From Acidobacteriota bacterium (GTDB lineage: Bacteria > Acidobacteriota > Vicinamibacteria > Vicinamibacterales > Vicinamibacteraceae), in NCBI GenBank assembly GCA_023429845.1, contig JAEZCY010000207.1, forward strand, positions 1-64,000: 64,000 nt of DNA, written 5' to 3'. The notes below the pieces were generated by a model. That model saw nothing but the letters and a program-made list of their open reading frames with translations, ran no database searches and was not told the DNA's origin. The translations under genes were made by a program, and so were the position numbers. Below, piece after piece: positions 16,029 to 25,070 of the stretch (its first letter is position 1; each line of letters opens with the position of its first letter).

Positions 16029-17056
16029 TGTTCGCGCCCCTGCTGGAGAAGCTGCAACGGCACGATGCCCTGACCACCGACGAGGCCGCCGGCGCCATGG
16101 CGACGATCATGCGTGGAGAGGCGACTCCCGCGCAGATTGCCGGCCTGCTGATGGCGCTACGGTCGAAGGGCGAACGTCCCGAGGAACTGGTAGGGCTGGC
16201 GCGCGCGATGCGGGAGGCGGCCGTCGCGCTGCCGCGGCACTTCGCCGACGTGTTCGACACCTGTGGCACGGGTGGCGACAACGCGGGGACGGTGAACGTG
16301 TCGTCGATGGCCGCGATCGTCGTCGCCGCGTGCGACGTACGCGTGGCCAAGCACGGCAACCGGTCCGTCTCGAGCCGCTGCGGCAGCGCCGACGTGTTCG
16401 AGGCGCTCGGCGTGCACGTCGCCGCGACGCCCGAGGTGGTGGCGCGGTGCCTGGAGCGGGCCGGCATCGCGTTCCTGTTCGCGCCGACGTTCCACCCGTC
16501 CATGCGGCATGCGGCAGCCGTCCGCCGCGAACTCGGCGTGCGCACGGCCTTCAACCTCCTCGGGCCGCTGACCAACCCGGCCGGCACGACGCGGCAGCTT
16601 GTCGGCGTGCCGCGTCCGGAACTCACCGAACTCGTGGCGCGCGCCCTCGGCCTGCTCGGGTCGGCGCACGTGTGGGTCGTGCACGCGGCCGACGGACTCG
16701 ACGAACTCTCCACCACCGGCTACACGAAGGTGTCGGAATGCCGTGAGGGGCTCCTGCGGACGTTCTTCGTGCACCCGAAGATGTTCGGGCTGTCGAAGGC
16801 CTCGCCTGACGACCTGCGCGGCGGAGACGCCGCACGGAATGCGCGCGTCGCCCGCGAGGTGCTCGACGGCGCGACCGGGCCGGTGCGCGACATCGTGCTG
16901 CTCAACGCCGGCGCCGGGCTGTTCATCGCGGGCAAGGCCGGGACCGTCGCCGAGGGCGTTGCGCAGGCTGCGGCGGCCATCGACAGCGGCAGCGCCACGC
17001 TGACGCTCGAGCGCCTCGTCCGAGAGTCGCACGCGGCGGCGGAGGTGCAGGCGTGA
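16028..17056 (+). CDS. trpD: Anthranilate phosphoribosyltransferase
   Basis: 342 aa; transfers the phosphoribosyl group of PRPP to anthranilate. The PRPP/Mg site motifs are intact: DTCGTGGDNAGTVNVSS, KHGNRSVSSRCGSADVFEAL and FAPTFHPSMRHAAAVRRELG, followed by RTAFNLLGPLTNPA. It is translationally coupled on both sides: its ATG overlaps the trpG stop and its stop overlaps the trpC GTG (GTGA). Confidence 0.96.
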   Translation: MFAPLLEKLQRHDALTTDEAAGAMATIMRGEATPAQIAGLLMALRSKGERPEELVGLARAMREAAVALPRHFADVFDTCGTGGDNAGTVNVSSMAAIVVAACDVRVAKHGNRSVSSRCGSADVFEALGVHVAATPEVVARCLERAGIAFLFAPTFHPSMRHAAAVRRELGVRTAFNLLGPLTNPAGTTRQLVGVPRPELTELVARALGLLGSAHVWVVHAADGLDELSTTGYTKVSECREGLLRTFFVHPKMFGLSKASPDDLRGGDAARNARVAREVLDGATGPVRDIVLLNAGAGLFIAGKAGTVAEGVAQAAAAIDSGSATLTLERLVRESHAAAEVQA

Positions 17057-17877
17057 GCGGCCAGACCGTGCCGTCGGTGCTCGATGCCATCGTCGCCGCT
17101 GCCCGCAAGCGGGTGGAGGTCGCGCGTGAGCGGGTCGGCCTGGCGGACCTGGAACGCCGACTGGGCGGCGACACGTCCACCGCGAGCTTCCAGGATGCGC
17201 TGGGGCAACCCGGTGTCCGGGTCATCGCGGAGTGCAAGCGCCGCTCGCCCTCCCGCGGCGTTCTTCGACAGGACTACGACCCCGTCGCCATCGCGGGCCA
17301 GTACGCACGTGCAGGCGCGGCAGCGATCTCCGTCCTCACCGAGCCGGGGTTCTTCGACGGTCACCTCGATCATCTCGCGGCCGTGCACGCCTCCCGGCCC
17401 GGCCTGCCGTTGCTGCGCAAGGACTTCGTCGTGGACGAGTACCAGATCGCCGAGGCGGCGGCGTCGGGCGCTTCGGCAGTGTTGCTCATTGTCGCGGCAC
17501 TCGATCAGCAGACGCTCACGCGCCTGCTCGCCTATGCAGCGGCGTTGCCCATCGACGTGCTCACCGAGGTGCACGACGAGGACGAGGCGCGCCGCGCAAT
17601 GGAAGCGGGCGCCCGCATCGTCGGCGTGAACAACCGTGACCTCCGAACGCTCGCGGTTTCCCTCGAGACGTCCTTCCGGGTCGCGCCGCTCATCGCCGCG
17701 GCGGATGTGCGCGTTGCCGAGAGCGGACTTCGTACGGGCGACGACCTGGCCGGCCTCGCGTCTGCCGGGTACCACGCGTTCCTGATTGGTGAGCGCTTCA
17801 TGACCGATGACGATCCGGGCGATGGCCTGGCGCGGGTCATCGCCGAGGCGAACGCGGCCATCGAGGCCCGCTCGTGA
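17053..17877 (+). CDS. trpC: Indole-3-glycerol phosphate synthase
   Basis: 274-aa TIM barrel closing the indole ring. Signature IAECKRRSPSRG holds the catalytic Lys; AISVLTEPGFFDG, LLRKDFVVDEYQI, LTEVHDEDEARRA, IVGVNNRDLRTL and VAESGLRTGDDL follow in the usual order. The GTG start overlaps the trpD stop by 4 nt. TrpC and TrpF are separate proteins, unlike the enterobacterial fusion. Confidence 0.96.
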   Translation: MSGQTVPSVLDAIVAAARKRVEVARERVGLADLERRLGGDTSTASFQDALGQPGVRVIAECKRRSPSRGVLRQDYDPVAIAGQYARAGAAAISVLTEPGFFDGHLDHLAAVHASRPGLPLLRKDFVVDEYQIAEAAASGASAVLLIVAALDQQTLTRLLAYAAALPIDVLTEVHDEDEARRAMEAGARIVGVNNRDLRTLAVSLETSFRVAPLIAAADVRVAESGLRTGDDLAGLASAGYHAFLIGERFMTDDDPGDGLARVIAEANAAIEARS

Positions 17878-18485
17878 CGCGGATCAAGGTCTGCGGCATC
17901 ACGTCCGTCGCTGACGCGCTGCTTGCGGTCGAGACCGGCGCCGACGCGATCGGCCTGATCTTCTGGCCGCGCAGCGCCCGCGCCGTGGACGTGGCGCAGG
18001 CGCAGGCGATCGCCCGCGAGCTGCCGCCACTGGTCGCCGTGATGGGCGTGTTCGTGGACGAGACGCCTGACCGTGTGCGCAGCGTGGCCGATGCGGTCGG
18101 GTTGTCCGGCGTGCAGTTGCATGGGGAAGAGCAGGTGGCCGACTGGGCGAGCTTTCCCCGGCCGGTCCTCAAGGCCATGACCGTCGCTGGCTATGACGCG
18201 AGTCCGTGGAGAACGGCGCGTGCGGGCATCCTCGTGGACACCCACGACCCGGTGACGGTGGGCGGGACGGGCCGCACGGTCGATTGGGCGCAGGCCGCGC
18301 GCATCGCGCAGACGCGGCCGCTGGTGCTCGCGGGCGGACTGACGCCCGACAACGTCGCCGAGGCGGTGGCGCAGGTCCGGCCGTGGGGCGTGGACGTCGC
18401 GTCGGGCGTGGAGCAGGCGCCCGGCATCAAGGACCCCGTGAAGGTGCGGGCCTTCGTACAGGCGGTGCGCGACGCCCGGCGGTAG
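17874..18485 (+). CDS. trpF: Phosphoribosylanthranilate isomerase
   Basis: 203-aa TIM barrel performing the Amadori rearrangement between TrpD and TrpC. KVCGITSVADAL has the catalytic Cys, GLIFWPRSARAV and VQLHGEEQ are conserved, and the second catalytic Asp is in GILVDTHDP. The C-terminal phosphate site is LAGGLTPDNV and DVASGVE. GTG 17874 overlaps the trpC stop (GTGA). Confidence 0.95.
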   Translation: MTRIKVCGITSVADALLAVETGADAIGLIFWPRSARAVDVAQAQAIARELPPLVAVMGVFVDETPDRVRSVADAVGLSGVQLHGEEQVADWASFPRPVLKAMTVAGYDASPWRTARAGILVDTHDPVTVGGTGRTVDWAQAARIAQTRPLVLAGGLTPDNVAEAVAQVRPWGVDVASGVEQAPGIKDPVKVRAFVQAVRDARR

Positions 18486-18554
18486 CCGGTCTTGCGGAGT
18501 CTGCCGACACATGCGGCTGGTGCGCGTGCCGTGAACGCGCAAGGACAGGACGCG

Positions 18555-19799
18555 ATGCAGATGAGAGAGTCGAAAGCGCAGGAGGCGGCGGCACGACCGG
18601 TGTTCGGCCGGCGGGACCCGGACTCCCGCGGCTACTTCGGGGAGTTCGGCGGGAGGTTCGTGCCGGAGACGCTCGTGGCGCCGATCGAGGCGTTGACCGA
18701 AGCGTACCTGCAGGTGCGCGCGGACGCAGCCTTCATCGACGAGTTCGAGCAGTTGCTGCGGCAGTTCGTGGGGCGGCCGACGCCGCTGTACGAAGCGCGC
18801 CGCCTCTCGCAGGCGTGCGGCGGAGCGCGCATCCTCCTCAAGCGCGAGGACCTCGCGCACACCGGCGCGCACAAGATCAACAACGCGCTGGGGCAGGCGC
18901 TGCTCGCGCGCCGGATGGGCAAGCGCCGTATCGTGGCCGAGACCGGCGCCGGTCAGCACGGCGTGGCGACCGCCACCGTGTGCGCGTTGCTCGGTCTCGA
19001 ATGCGTCGTCTACATGGGCGTGGACGACATGGCCCGGCAGGCACTCAACGTGTTTCGCATGCGGATGCTCGGCGCCGAGGTGCGCGGCGTGGACTCCGGC
19101 TCGAGGACGTTGAAGGACGCCATCAACGAGGCGATGCGTGACTGGGTCGCCACCGTCGGCGACACGTACTACCTGCTCGGCTCCGCGCTCGGCCCGCATC
19201 CCTACCCGCTGATGGTGCGGGAGTTCCAGTCGGTCATCGGCGAGGAGGCCCGGCTCCAGTGCCTCACGCAGCACGGCCGTCTGCCCGACGCGGCGATCGC
19301 CTGCGTCGGCGGTGGCAGCAACGCGATGGGATTGTTCGATGCCTTCGTGGCCGACGATGACGTCCGGCTGATCGGCGTGGAGGCCGGCGGGGAAGGCATC
19401 GTCAGCGGCCGGCATGCCGCACGGTTCTCCGGTGGCATGCCCGGCGTCCTGCACGGCACCCGCACGTTCCTGCTGCAGGACGAGGCCGGCAACGTCGAAC
19501 TCACGCACTCGGTGTCGGCGGGGCTCGACTACCCGGCCGTCGGGCCGGAGCACGCCGACCTGCTGCAGAAGGGCCGTGCCGAGTATCGCTACGCGACCGA
19601 CCCGGAGGCGCTTGCGGCGTTCGAGCGGCTGGGGCGGCTGGAGGGCATCCTGCCGGCGCTCGAGTCGGCGCATGCGATCGCCGCCGTCGAGGGAATAGCC
19701 CGTGAAGTGGGACCTGATGGCCTCGTGCTCGTGAACCTGTCCGGACGTGGCGACAAGGACGTCCAGAGCATCCAGCAGCTGTTGGAGGGGAAGGCATGA
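18555..19799 (+). CDS. trpB: Tryptophan synthase beta subunit
   Basis: PLP enzyme joining indole and serine, about 414 aa. [15 protein letters not shown], the PLP-lysine motif [13 protein letters not shown] (Lys near residue 106), [13 protein letters not shown], the phosphate cup GGGSNAMG and LSGRGDKD are all present. I chose ATG 18555 because AAGGACAGGA (18541-18550) is a good ribosome site; the frame is open to 18492. About 69 nt separate it from trpF, the largest gap among the trp genes. Confidence 0.95.
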   Translation: MQMRESKAQEAAARPVFGRRDPDSRGYFGEFGGRFVPETLVAPIEALTEAYLQVRADAAFIDEFEQLLRQFVGRPTPLYEARRLSQACGGARILLKREDLAHTGAHKINNALGQALLARRMGKRRIVAETGAGQHGVATATVCALLGLECVVYMGVDDMARQALNVFRMRMLGAEVRGVDSGSRTLKDAINEAMRDWVATVGDTYYLLGSALGPHPYPLMVREFQSVIGEEARLQCLTQHGRLPDAAIACVGGGSNAMGLFDAFVADDDVRLIGVEAGGEGIVSGRHAARFSGGMPGVLHGTRTFLLQDEAGNVELTHSVSAGLDYPAVGPEHADLLQKGRAEYRYATDPEALAAFERLGRLEGILPALESAHAIAAVEGIAREVGPDGLVLVNLSGRGDKDVQSIQQLLEGKA

Positions 19800-20596
19800 G
19801 CACGCGCCTGGAGCAGGCATTCGCGCGCATGAAGGCAGAGCAGCGCACGGGCCTCGTCACGTTCGTCTCCGGCGGTGACCCGACGCTCGAGCGGTCGGGC
19901 GAGGTAATCCGCGCGTTGGACGAGGGCGGCGCCGACGTCATCGAGATCGGCGTGCCCTTCTCCGATCCCCTCGCCGATGGTCCCGAGATCCAGCGATCGT
20001 CCGAGCGGGCGCTCCGTGCAGGGACGACGTTGCGCGGCGTGCTCGACCTGGTGGGCCACATCCGCAAGGAGGTGGCGGCCCCGCTCGTGCTCTTCAGTTA
20101 TGCCAACCCCGTGGTGCGGTACGGCCTGGAGGCGTTCGCCGATCGCGCGGCGTCCGTGGGCGTTGACGGCGTCCTGCTGCTGGACCTGCCGCTCGACGAG
20201 GCGGGTCCTGTGCGCGACATCCTCGTCACTCGCGGCATCGCGCCGATCTTCCTCCTGTCGCCGACGACGACGGCGGCACGGGTGGCGCAGGCCGATGCGC
20301 TCGGTCAGGGGTTCCTCTATGCGATCTCCCGCCTGGGCGTGACGGGTGTTCGCGAGGAGGTCGCGGCCGACGCACGCGATCTCGTGGCGAGGATCCGCGC
20401 GCACGCGACCCTGCCCATCGCCCTCGGCTTCGGACTGTCGCGGCCGGAGCACGTGCGCGACGTCGGACGGTATGCCGATGCGGCGGTGGTCGGCAGCGCA
20501 CTCGTGGCGCAGATCGCCAGGCATGGCCAATCGCCGCAGCTCGCCGACGAGGTGCGGCGCTTCGTGGCGTGGCTGCGCAGCGGGGAGGGCGCATGA
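19796..20596 (+). CDS. trpA: Tryptophan synthase alpha subunit
   Basis: 266-aa TIM barrel cleaving indole-glycerol phosphate and channelling indole to TrpB. Catalytic Glu and Asp are in [38 protein letters not shown] and [12 protein letters not shown] follow. Its ATG overlaps the trpB TGA (ATGA), and its own TGA overlaps the chorismate mutase ATG, continuing the coupling chain. Confidence 0.96.
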   Translation: MSTRLEQAFARMKAEQRTGLVTFVSGGDPTLERSGEVIRALDEGGADVIEIGVPFSDPLADGPEIQRSSERALRAGTTLRGVLDLVGHIRKEVAAPLVLFSYANPVVRYGLEAFADRAASVGVDGVLLLDLPLDEAGPVRDILVTRGIAPIFLLSPTTTAARVAQADALGQGFLYAISRLGVTGVREEVAADARDLVARIRAHATLPIALGFGLSRPEHVRDVGRYADAAVVGSALVAQIARHGQSPQLADEVRRFVAWLRSGEGA

Positions 20597-20898
20597 GCGA
20601 CCCGGACTGGCGCATGCGCGCCTTGCGCGACCGCATCGACGCGCTCGACGAGCAGATCGTCGCGCTGTTGAACGAACGGGCGTCGTGCGCGCTGGAGATT
20701 GGCGAAATCAAGAAGGCGGTCGGCATGGAGATCTACCAGCCCGGTCGCGAGAAGGACGTGCTCGACCACGTGCGCCGCGTCAACGGCGGACCGCTCGACG
20801 GCGACGCGGTGATGCGGCTCTTCGAGCGCATCATCGACGAGGCCCGGCGTCTGGAGCGGGTGGTATCGCAGCCACGCGCGCACGAAGGCGATTCATAG
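20593..20898 (+). CDS. Chorismate mutase, AroQ class
   Basis: 101-aa all-helical protein converting chorismate to prephenate for Tyr and Phe. LRDRIDALDEQIVALLNERASCALEIGEIKK (key Arg, Asp, Arg and Lys), the loop YQPGREKDVLDHV and the C-terminal helix MRLFERIIDEARRLE match the P-protein-type CM domain. It is monofunctional: no prephenate dehydratase domain follows. The ATG 20593 overlaps the trpA stop. Placed between trp genes and the Tyr branch, it supplies prephenate to the TyrA encoded two genes downstream. Confidence 0.92.
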   Translation: MSDPDWRMRALRDRIDALDEQIVALLNERASCALEIGEIKKAVGMEIYQPGREKDVLDHVRRVNGGPLDGDAVMRLFERIIDEARRLERVVSQPRAHEGDS

Positions 20899-20940
20899 AC
20901 TGCGGGCTACCGGCTGCAGGCTGCCTGGAAGGACAGTGAC

Positions 20941-21990
20941 ATGGTTGTGGTGATGGAAGAACGCGCCAACGAGGAGCAGATCCAACGCGTGGTGGCGCAG
21001 CTGGTGCAGATGGGGTTCGACGTGCACCGGTCCACGGGGTCGCTCCGCACGGTGATCGGCGCAGTCGGCGGCGAAGGCAAGCACGACCCGCGCCTGCTCG
21101 AGGTGCTCGAGGGCGTACAGGAGGTGATGCGGATCACCGAGCCGTACAAGCTCGCGAGCCGCACCTTCAAGCCCGACGACACGGTCATCACCGTGGGCGA
21201 GCTGCGAATAGGCGGCGACGAGGTCATCGTCATGGCGGGCCCGTGCTCGGCCGAGAGCGAAGATCAGGTGATGAGCACCGCGGCCGCCGTCCGTCGCGCT
21301 GGCGCCAAGGTGCTGCGCGGCGGGGCCTTCAAGCCGCGCAGTTCGCCGTACAGCTTCCAGGGCATGGGCGAGGACGGCCTGAAGTTGCTGCGCGCGGCAG
21401 CCGACGCGCACGACCTGAAGCTCGTGTCGGAAGTCATGGACACGAGCCAGATCGAGTTGGTGGGCCGCTACGTGGACATCTACCAGGTCGGCGCGCGGAA
21501 CATGCAGAACTTCACGCTGCTGCGGGAACTCGGCAAGGTGCGCACGCCGGTGCTGCTGAAGCGCGGCATCTCGGCGACGATCGAGGAATGGCTGCTCTCG
21601 GCCGAGTACGTGCTGGCCGGCGGCAACATGGACGTGATCCTGTGCGAGCGCGGCATCCGCACCTTCGAGAGCTACACGCGCAACACCCTCGACATCTCGG
21701 CGATCCCCGTCGTCAAGAAGCTGAGCCACCTGCCGGTGTTCGTGGACCCGAGCCATGGCACGGGCCGCCGCGACAAGGTCGCGCCCATGGCCCGGGCGGC
21801 TGTGGCGGCCGGTGCGGACGGCTTGCTGATCGAGGTGCACTGCGATCCCGATAACGCCAGGAGCGACGGCGCGCAGTCGATGTTCCCCGGGCAGTTCGAG
21901 CGGCTCATGGCCGAACTCCGGATCATTGCTCCGGCCATTGGGCGCAGCATCTGCCAGGAACCGATCGCCCGCCGCGGTTGGGGGCAGTGA
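20941..21990 (+). CDS. aroF: 3-deoxy-7-phosphoheptulonate synthase (DAHP synthase, type I-beta with regulatory domain)
   Basis: 349 aa; condenses PEP and erythrose 4-phosphate, the pathway entry step. Residues about 1-75 form the ferredoxin-like/ACT-like N-terminal domain found in Thermotoga-type enzymes, which mediates Tyr/Phe feedback there. The barrel shows MAGPCSAESEDQV, KVLRGGAFKPRSSPYSFQG, LLKRGISATIEEWL, GIRTFESYTRNTLD and FVDPSHGTGRRD. A 42-nt spacer with AAGGACAG precedes the ATG. The symbol follows common use; Tyr- versus Phe-specificity is not decidable here. Confidence 0.93.
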   Translation: MVVVMEERANEEQIQRVVAQLVQMGFDVHRSTGSLRTVIGAVGGEGKHDPRLLEVLEGVQEVMRITEPYKLASRTFKPDDTVITVGELRIGGDEVIVMAGPCSAESEDQVMSTAAAVRRAGAKVLRGGAFKPRSSPYSFQGMGEDGLKLLRAAADAHDLKLVSEVMDTSQIELVGRYVDIYQVGARNMQNFTLLRELGKVRTPVLLKRGISATIEEWLLSAEYVLAGGNMDVILCERGIRTFESYTRNTLDISAIPVVKKLSHLPVFVDPSHGTGRRDKVAPMARAAVAAGADGLLIEVHCDPDNARSDGAQSMFPGQFERLMAELRIIAPAIGRSICQEPIARRGWGQ

Positions 21991-23393
21991 GGGACCCCGC
22001 GCCGTTCGACCGGATCCTACTGGTCGGGTGCGGGCTGATCGGCGGCTCGCTCGGGCTCGCGGTGCGCGCCGTCTGGCCCGAGGCGACCATCCTCGTGCTC
22101 GACCCGGCGGCGGACCCGCGGGTGCGCGATCACTTCACGCTGGTGTCGACGCCGTCCACGGCGGCTGAGTGCGACCTGGTGGTGCTCGGCGCGCCGGTGC
22201 TCGAGAACCAGCGGTTGCTCGACGCATTCGCACCGCATGTGTCGTCGTCGCGCACGCTGGTCACCGACCTCGGGAGCACGAAGGGCGCGATGGTCGCTTA
22301 CGCGCGCCGGTTTCCGCAGCTGCATTTCGTCGGCGGACACCCGATGGCGGGCAGCACGCACAGCGGGTTCGCTCATGCGAGCGCCGGGCTGTTCGTGGGC
22401 CGGCCCTGGATCGTCACACCCGACGTGGATGGCGCGGTGGAACCCGACCGCGTGGGCCAGGCGCTGGCGCGACTCACGCAGATGATCGTCGGCGTCGGTG
22501 CACGACCGGTGGTGATGGGCGCCGACGAACACGATCACCTGATGGCGTACGTCAGCCACCTGCCGCAGGTGGTCAGCAGCACACTGATGGCGGTGGTGGG
22601 CCGTGCGGTTGCTGCAGACGGCCTGCAGTTTGCGGGGCCGGGCCTTGCCGACACGACGCGTCTCGCGGGCAGTGCCCCGGCGCTCTGGGGCGACATCCTC
22701 GCCACCAATGCCGGACACGTCGGGCAGGCGCTTGCGGCCTTGCGCGACGCCCTGCCGCACGCCGGACTGCTCGAGGGTGACGCACGCGGCATGCAGCCGC
22801 TCCTGCAGGACGGACGGCGGTGGCGCATCGCCTTCGACGGGCAACGACGCGGCGGGTCGTCGTCGTCGCGCATGCTGCACCGGCCTGCCACCCGCACGTT
22901 TCTGGAGATGCGATCGCCCGAGGCTGTCGTGCCGTTCGACTTCCCGGACGTGGATGCCGTGGTGCGACGGCTCGACCGCGTGCCCGGGTCGCTCTATCGC
23001 TACCTGTATCGCGAGGTCGGGCGTCCGTGGCACTGGCTCGATCGCTGGGACTGGAGCGACGCGCGCGTCGAGCAGCACCTGGCCTCCGGCGGTGTCGAGA
23101 TCTGGATGCTCTCGGCCGGCGGCACCCCCGCGGGCTACTTCGAACTGCACCGCACGGCGCACGAGGTCGAGATCGCCTACTTCGGGCTGCTGCCGGAGTT
23201 CATCGGGCAGCGCCTCGGGCCGGCGCTCCTTACGCTGGCCGCGCGGCAAGCATGGATGAGCGGGCCCGACCGCGTGTGGCTGCACACGAGTTCGCTCGAC
23301 CACCCGTCGGCGCTTCGCAACTATCAGCGCGTCGGCTTCGTCCCGTATCGGCAGGAGACCTACGACGCGAAGGTGCCGGTGGATCGCGAGTAG
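21987..23393 (+). CDS. tyrA: Prephenate/arogenate dehydrogenase (TyrA) fused to a GNAT acetyltransferase
   Basis: 468 aa from GTG 21987, which overlaps the aroF TGA. Residues 1-285 are TyrA: Rossmann loop LLVGCGLIGGSLGL, VTDLGSTKGAMV, FVGGHPMAGSTHSG and the catalytic-His segment YVSHLPQVVSSTLM. After a Gly/Ser linker (RRGGSSSSR) residues about 304-468 form a GNAT domain: VEIAYFGLLPEFIGQRLGPALL contains the acetyl-CoA loop and LHTSSLDHPSALRNYQRVGF is the C-terminal motif. I find no stop or frameshift between the parts. The dehydrogenase makes hydroxyphenylpyruvate or tyrosine; the GNAT substrate is unknown. Last gene of the operon. Confidence 0.88.
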   Translation: MRDPAPFDRILLVGCGLIGGSLGLAVRAVWPEATILVLDPAADPRVRDHFTLVSTPSTAAECDLVVLGAPVLENQRLLDAFAPHVSSSRTLVTDLGSTKGAMVAYARRFPQLHFVGGHPMAGSTHSGFAHASAGLFVGRPWIVTPDVDGAVEPDRVGQALARLTQMIVGVGARPVVMGADEHDHLMAYVSHLPQVVSSTLMAVVGRAVAADGLQFAGPGLADTTRLAGSAPALWGDILATNAGHVGQALAALRDALPHAGLLEGDARGMQPLLQDGRRWRIAFDGQRRGGSSSSRMLHRPATRTFLEMRSPEAVVPFDFPDVDAVVRRLDRVPGSLYRYLYREVGRPWHWLDRWDWSDARVEQHLASGGVEIWMLSAGGTPAGYFELHRTAHEVEIAYFGLLPEFIGQRLGPALLTLAARQAWMSGPDRVWLHTSSLDHPSALRNYQRVGFVPYRQETYDAKVPVDRE

Positions 23394-23396
23394 GGC

Positions 23397-23416
23397 CCGT
23401 CGGGCAAGCCCGACGG
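23397..23416. repeat. Inverted repeat just after the tyrA stop
   Basis: CCGTCGGGC (23397-23405), AA, GCCCGACGG (23408-23416): a perfect 9-bp palindrome with no T-run. It may be a Rho-independent-like or mRNA-stabilising hairpin ending the aromatic operon. A related hairpin (GTCGGG...CCCGAC) occurs at positions 2-18, downstream of rsmB, suggesting a recurring intergenic element. Confidence 0.5.
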
Positions 23417-23499
23417 CTGCTGATGCCGTGGCCCGGAAGCGGCTACGTGTTCCTCGGCCTCACCCGACGTCCTCCCGGGCCCGCGGCGAGGTACCGCCC

Positions 23500-23505
23500 T
23501 ATACT
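23500..23505 (+). promoter_or_regulatory. Putative -10 element of scoA
   Basis: TATACT (5/6 to consensus) ends 7 nt before the scoA ATG at 23513. No clear -35 and no Shine-Dalgarno sequence; this is the geometry of a leaderless transcript. Confidence 0.5.
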
Positions 23506-23512
23506 GCCAGCC

Positions 23513-24202
23513 ATGGACAAGCGGGTGCCGAGCGCGGACGAGGCGGTCGCACGCATTCCCGATGGCGCGACCATCATGATGGGCGGTTTCGGGCTGTGCG
23601 GCATTCCCGAGACCCTGATTGCGGCTCTCCATCGCCGCGGCACGCGTGACCTGACGGTCATCAGCAACAACGCGGGCGTCGACGACTTCGGCATCGGCAT
23701 CCTGCTGCGAGCCCGCCAGGTGCGCAGGATGGTGTCGACGTACGTTGGCGAGAACAAGGAGTTCGAGCGGCAGTTCCTCACGAACGAGCTCGACGTCGAG
23801 TTGATTCCGCAGGGCACCTTTGCCGAGCGCATCCGGGCCGGTGGCGCGGGGATCGGCGGCTTCTTCACGCCGACCGGATACGGCACCGTCGTCGCCGACG
23901 GCAAGGAGACACGCGAGATCGACGGCGTCCACCACGTGCTCGAGGCGCCGCTCAAGGCCGACTTCGCGTTCGTGAAGGCGCACACGGGCGACTCGCATGG
24001 CAACCTCGTGTACCGCCGCACGGCGCGCAACTTCAACCCGGTGATGGCGACGGCGGCGCGCGTGACGATCGCCGAGGTGGAGCAGCTGGTCGCACCGGGC
24101 TCGATCGATCCCGACGTCGTCGTCACGCCGGGCATCTTCGTCAGGCACATCCTGCAAGGCGGGCCCTACGAGAAACGGATCGAGAAGCGGGTCACACGGT
24201 AG
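23513..24202 (+). CDS. scoA: 3-oxoacid CoA-transferase subunit A
   Basis: 229-aa alpha subunit of a succinyl-CoA:3-ketoacid (or acetate-acetoacetate) CoA-transferase, moving CoA between acids in ketone-body or fatty-acid metabolism. [22 protein letters not shown] is the N-terminal signature; [34 protein letters not shown] and [15 protein letters not shown] follow. ATG 23513 matches the family start and lies 7 nt after a TATACT. The beta subunit gene follows after 130 nt that include a GC-rich hairpin (GCCGCCGCCCTGCGGCGGCG, near 24227-24246). Confidence 0.93.
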   Translation: MDKRVPSADEAVARIPDGATIMMGGFGLCGIPETLIAALHRRGTRDLTVISNNAGVDDFGIGILLRARQVRRMVSTYVGENKEFERQFLTNELDVELIPQGTFAERIRAGGAGIGGFFTPTGYGTVVADGKETREIDGVHHVLEAPLKADFAFVKAHTGDSHGNLVYRRTARNFNPVMATAARVTIAEVEQLVAPGSIDPDVVVTPGIFVRHILQGGPYEKRIEKRVTR

Positions 24203-24332
24203 ATCGCCGATCGCCGGCATCGGGCCGCCGCCCTGCGGCGGCGTGGTCACTGGTCGAGGCACACATCGCAGAGAGGCGCACCATGGGAAGTGGACCGACG
24301 GCCGAGAGCCAAGCGACGGAGGCTGGTGCCTG

Positions 24333-24980
24333 ATGGACAAACGCGAGCGCATCGTCCGCCGGGTTGCCTCGGAACTGAAGGACGGCGACTACGTGAACCT
24401 CGGCATCGGGTTGCCGACGCTCGTGGCCGACCATGTCCCGCCTGGGATCGACATCGTGCTCCACTCGGAGAACGGCTTGCTCGGCGTGGGGCCGTACCCG
24501 ACCGACGATGACGTCGATCCGGATCTGATCAACGCGGGCAAGGAAACGGTGACCGCGCTTCCGGGTGCGGCGTACTTCAACGGCGCGGAGTCGTTCGGCA
24601 TGGTGCGGGGCGGACACATCGACATCACCGTGCTCGGCGCACTCGAAGTGGACGAGGAGGGCAACCTCGCCAACTGGATGGTGCCGGGCAAGATGGTGAA
24701 GGGAATGGGCGGGGCAATGGACCTGGTCGCCGGCGCGCGGCGCGTGGTGATTGCCATGGAGCACGCCACGAGGGCCGGTGAGCCGAAGATCGTGCCGCGG
24801 TGCACCCTGCCGCTCACCGGGCTGCGCGTCGTCGATCGCATCGTCACCGAACTCGCGGTGATGGACGTCACGCCTGGCGGATTGGTGCTGCGTGAACTCG
24901 CCGAGGGCGTCACGCTCGATGACGTGCGGGCGGCGACGAGTGCCGCGTATACGGTGGGCGAGCCGCTCGGACGGTTCTGA
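24333..24980 (+). CDS. scoB: 3-oxoacid CoA-transferase subunit B
   Basis: 215-aa beta subunit carrying the catalytic glutamate, in [13 protein letters not shown], which forms the CoA thioester. [19 protein letters not shown] at the N-terminus and [19 protein letters not shown] near the end are typical. ATG 24333 follows GGAGG (24318-24322). It works as a heteromer with the preceding subunit. Confidence 0.93.
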   Translation: MDKRERIVRRVASELKDGDYVNLGIGLPTLVADHVPPGIDIVLHSENGLLGVGPYPTDDDVDPDLINAGKETVTALPGAAYFNGAESFGMVRGGHIDITVLGALEVDEEGNLANWMVPGKMVKGMGGAMDLVAGARRVVIAMEHATRAGEPKIVPRCTLPLTGLRVVDRIVTELAVMDVTPGGLVLRELAEGVTLDDVRAATSAAYTVGEPLGRF

Positions 24981-25070
24981 CGCGCCGTCGACGGCCGCCA
25001 TCGTTCACGAGTCGCCCAGCGCCCCGCGGGCGTGTCCCGAGAACGCGCCCTACCCGTAGCGGTCGCGTGC

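Noticed and set aside
17532..19820. A 762-codon minus-strand frame opposite trpC, trpF and trpB
   Set aside because: Antisense shadow of highly conserved trp genes; no recognisable domain.
20593..20898. Chorismate mutase considered as a truncated PheA (P-protein)
   Set aside because: The frame ends naturally after the CM fold and the next gene follows with its own ribosome site; nothing resembles a broken prephenate dehydratase.
24203..24332. Possible small gene or riboswitch between scoA and scoB
   Set aside because: Only a GC-rich hairpin is visible; there is no coding signal and no known aptamer motif.
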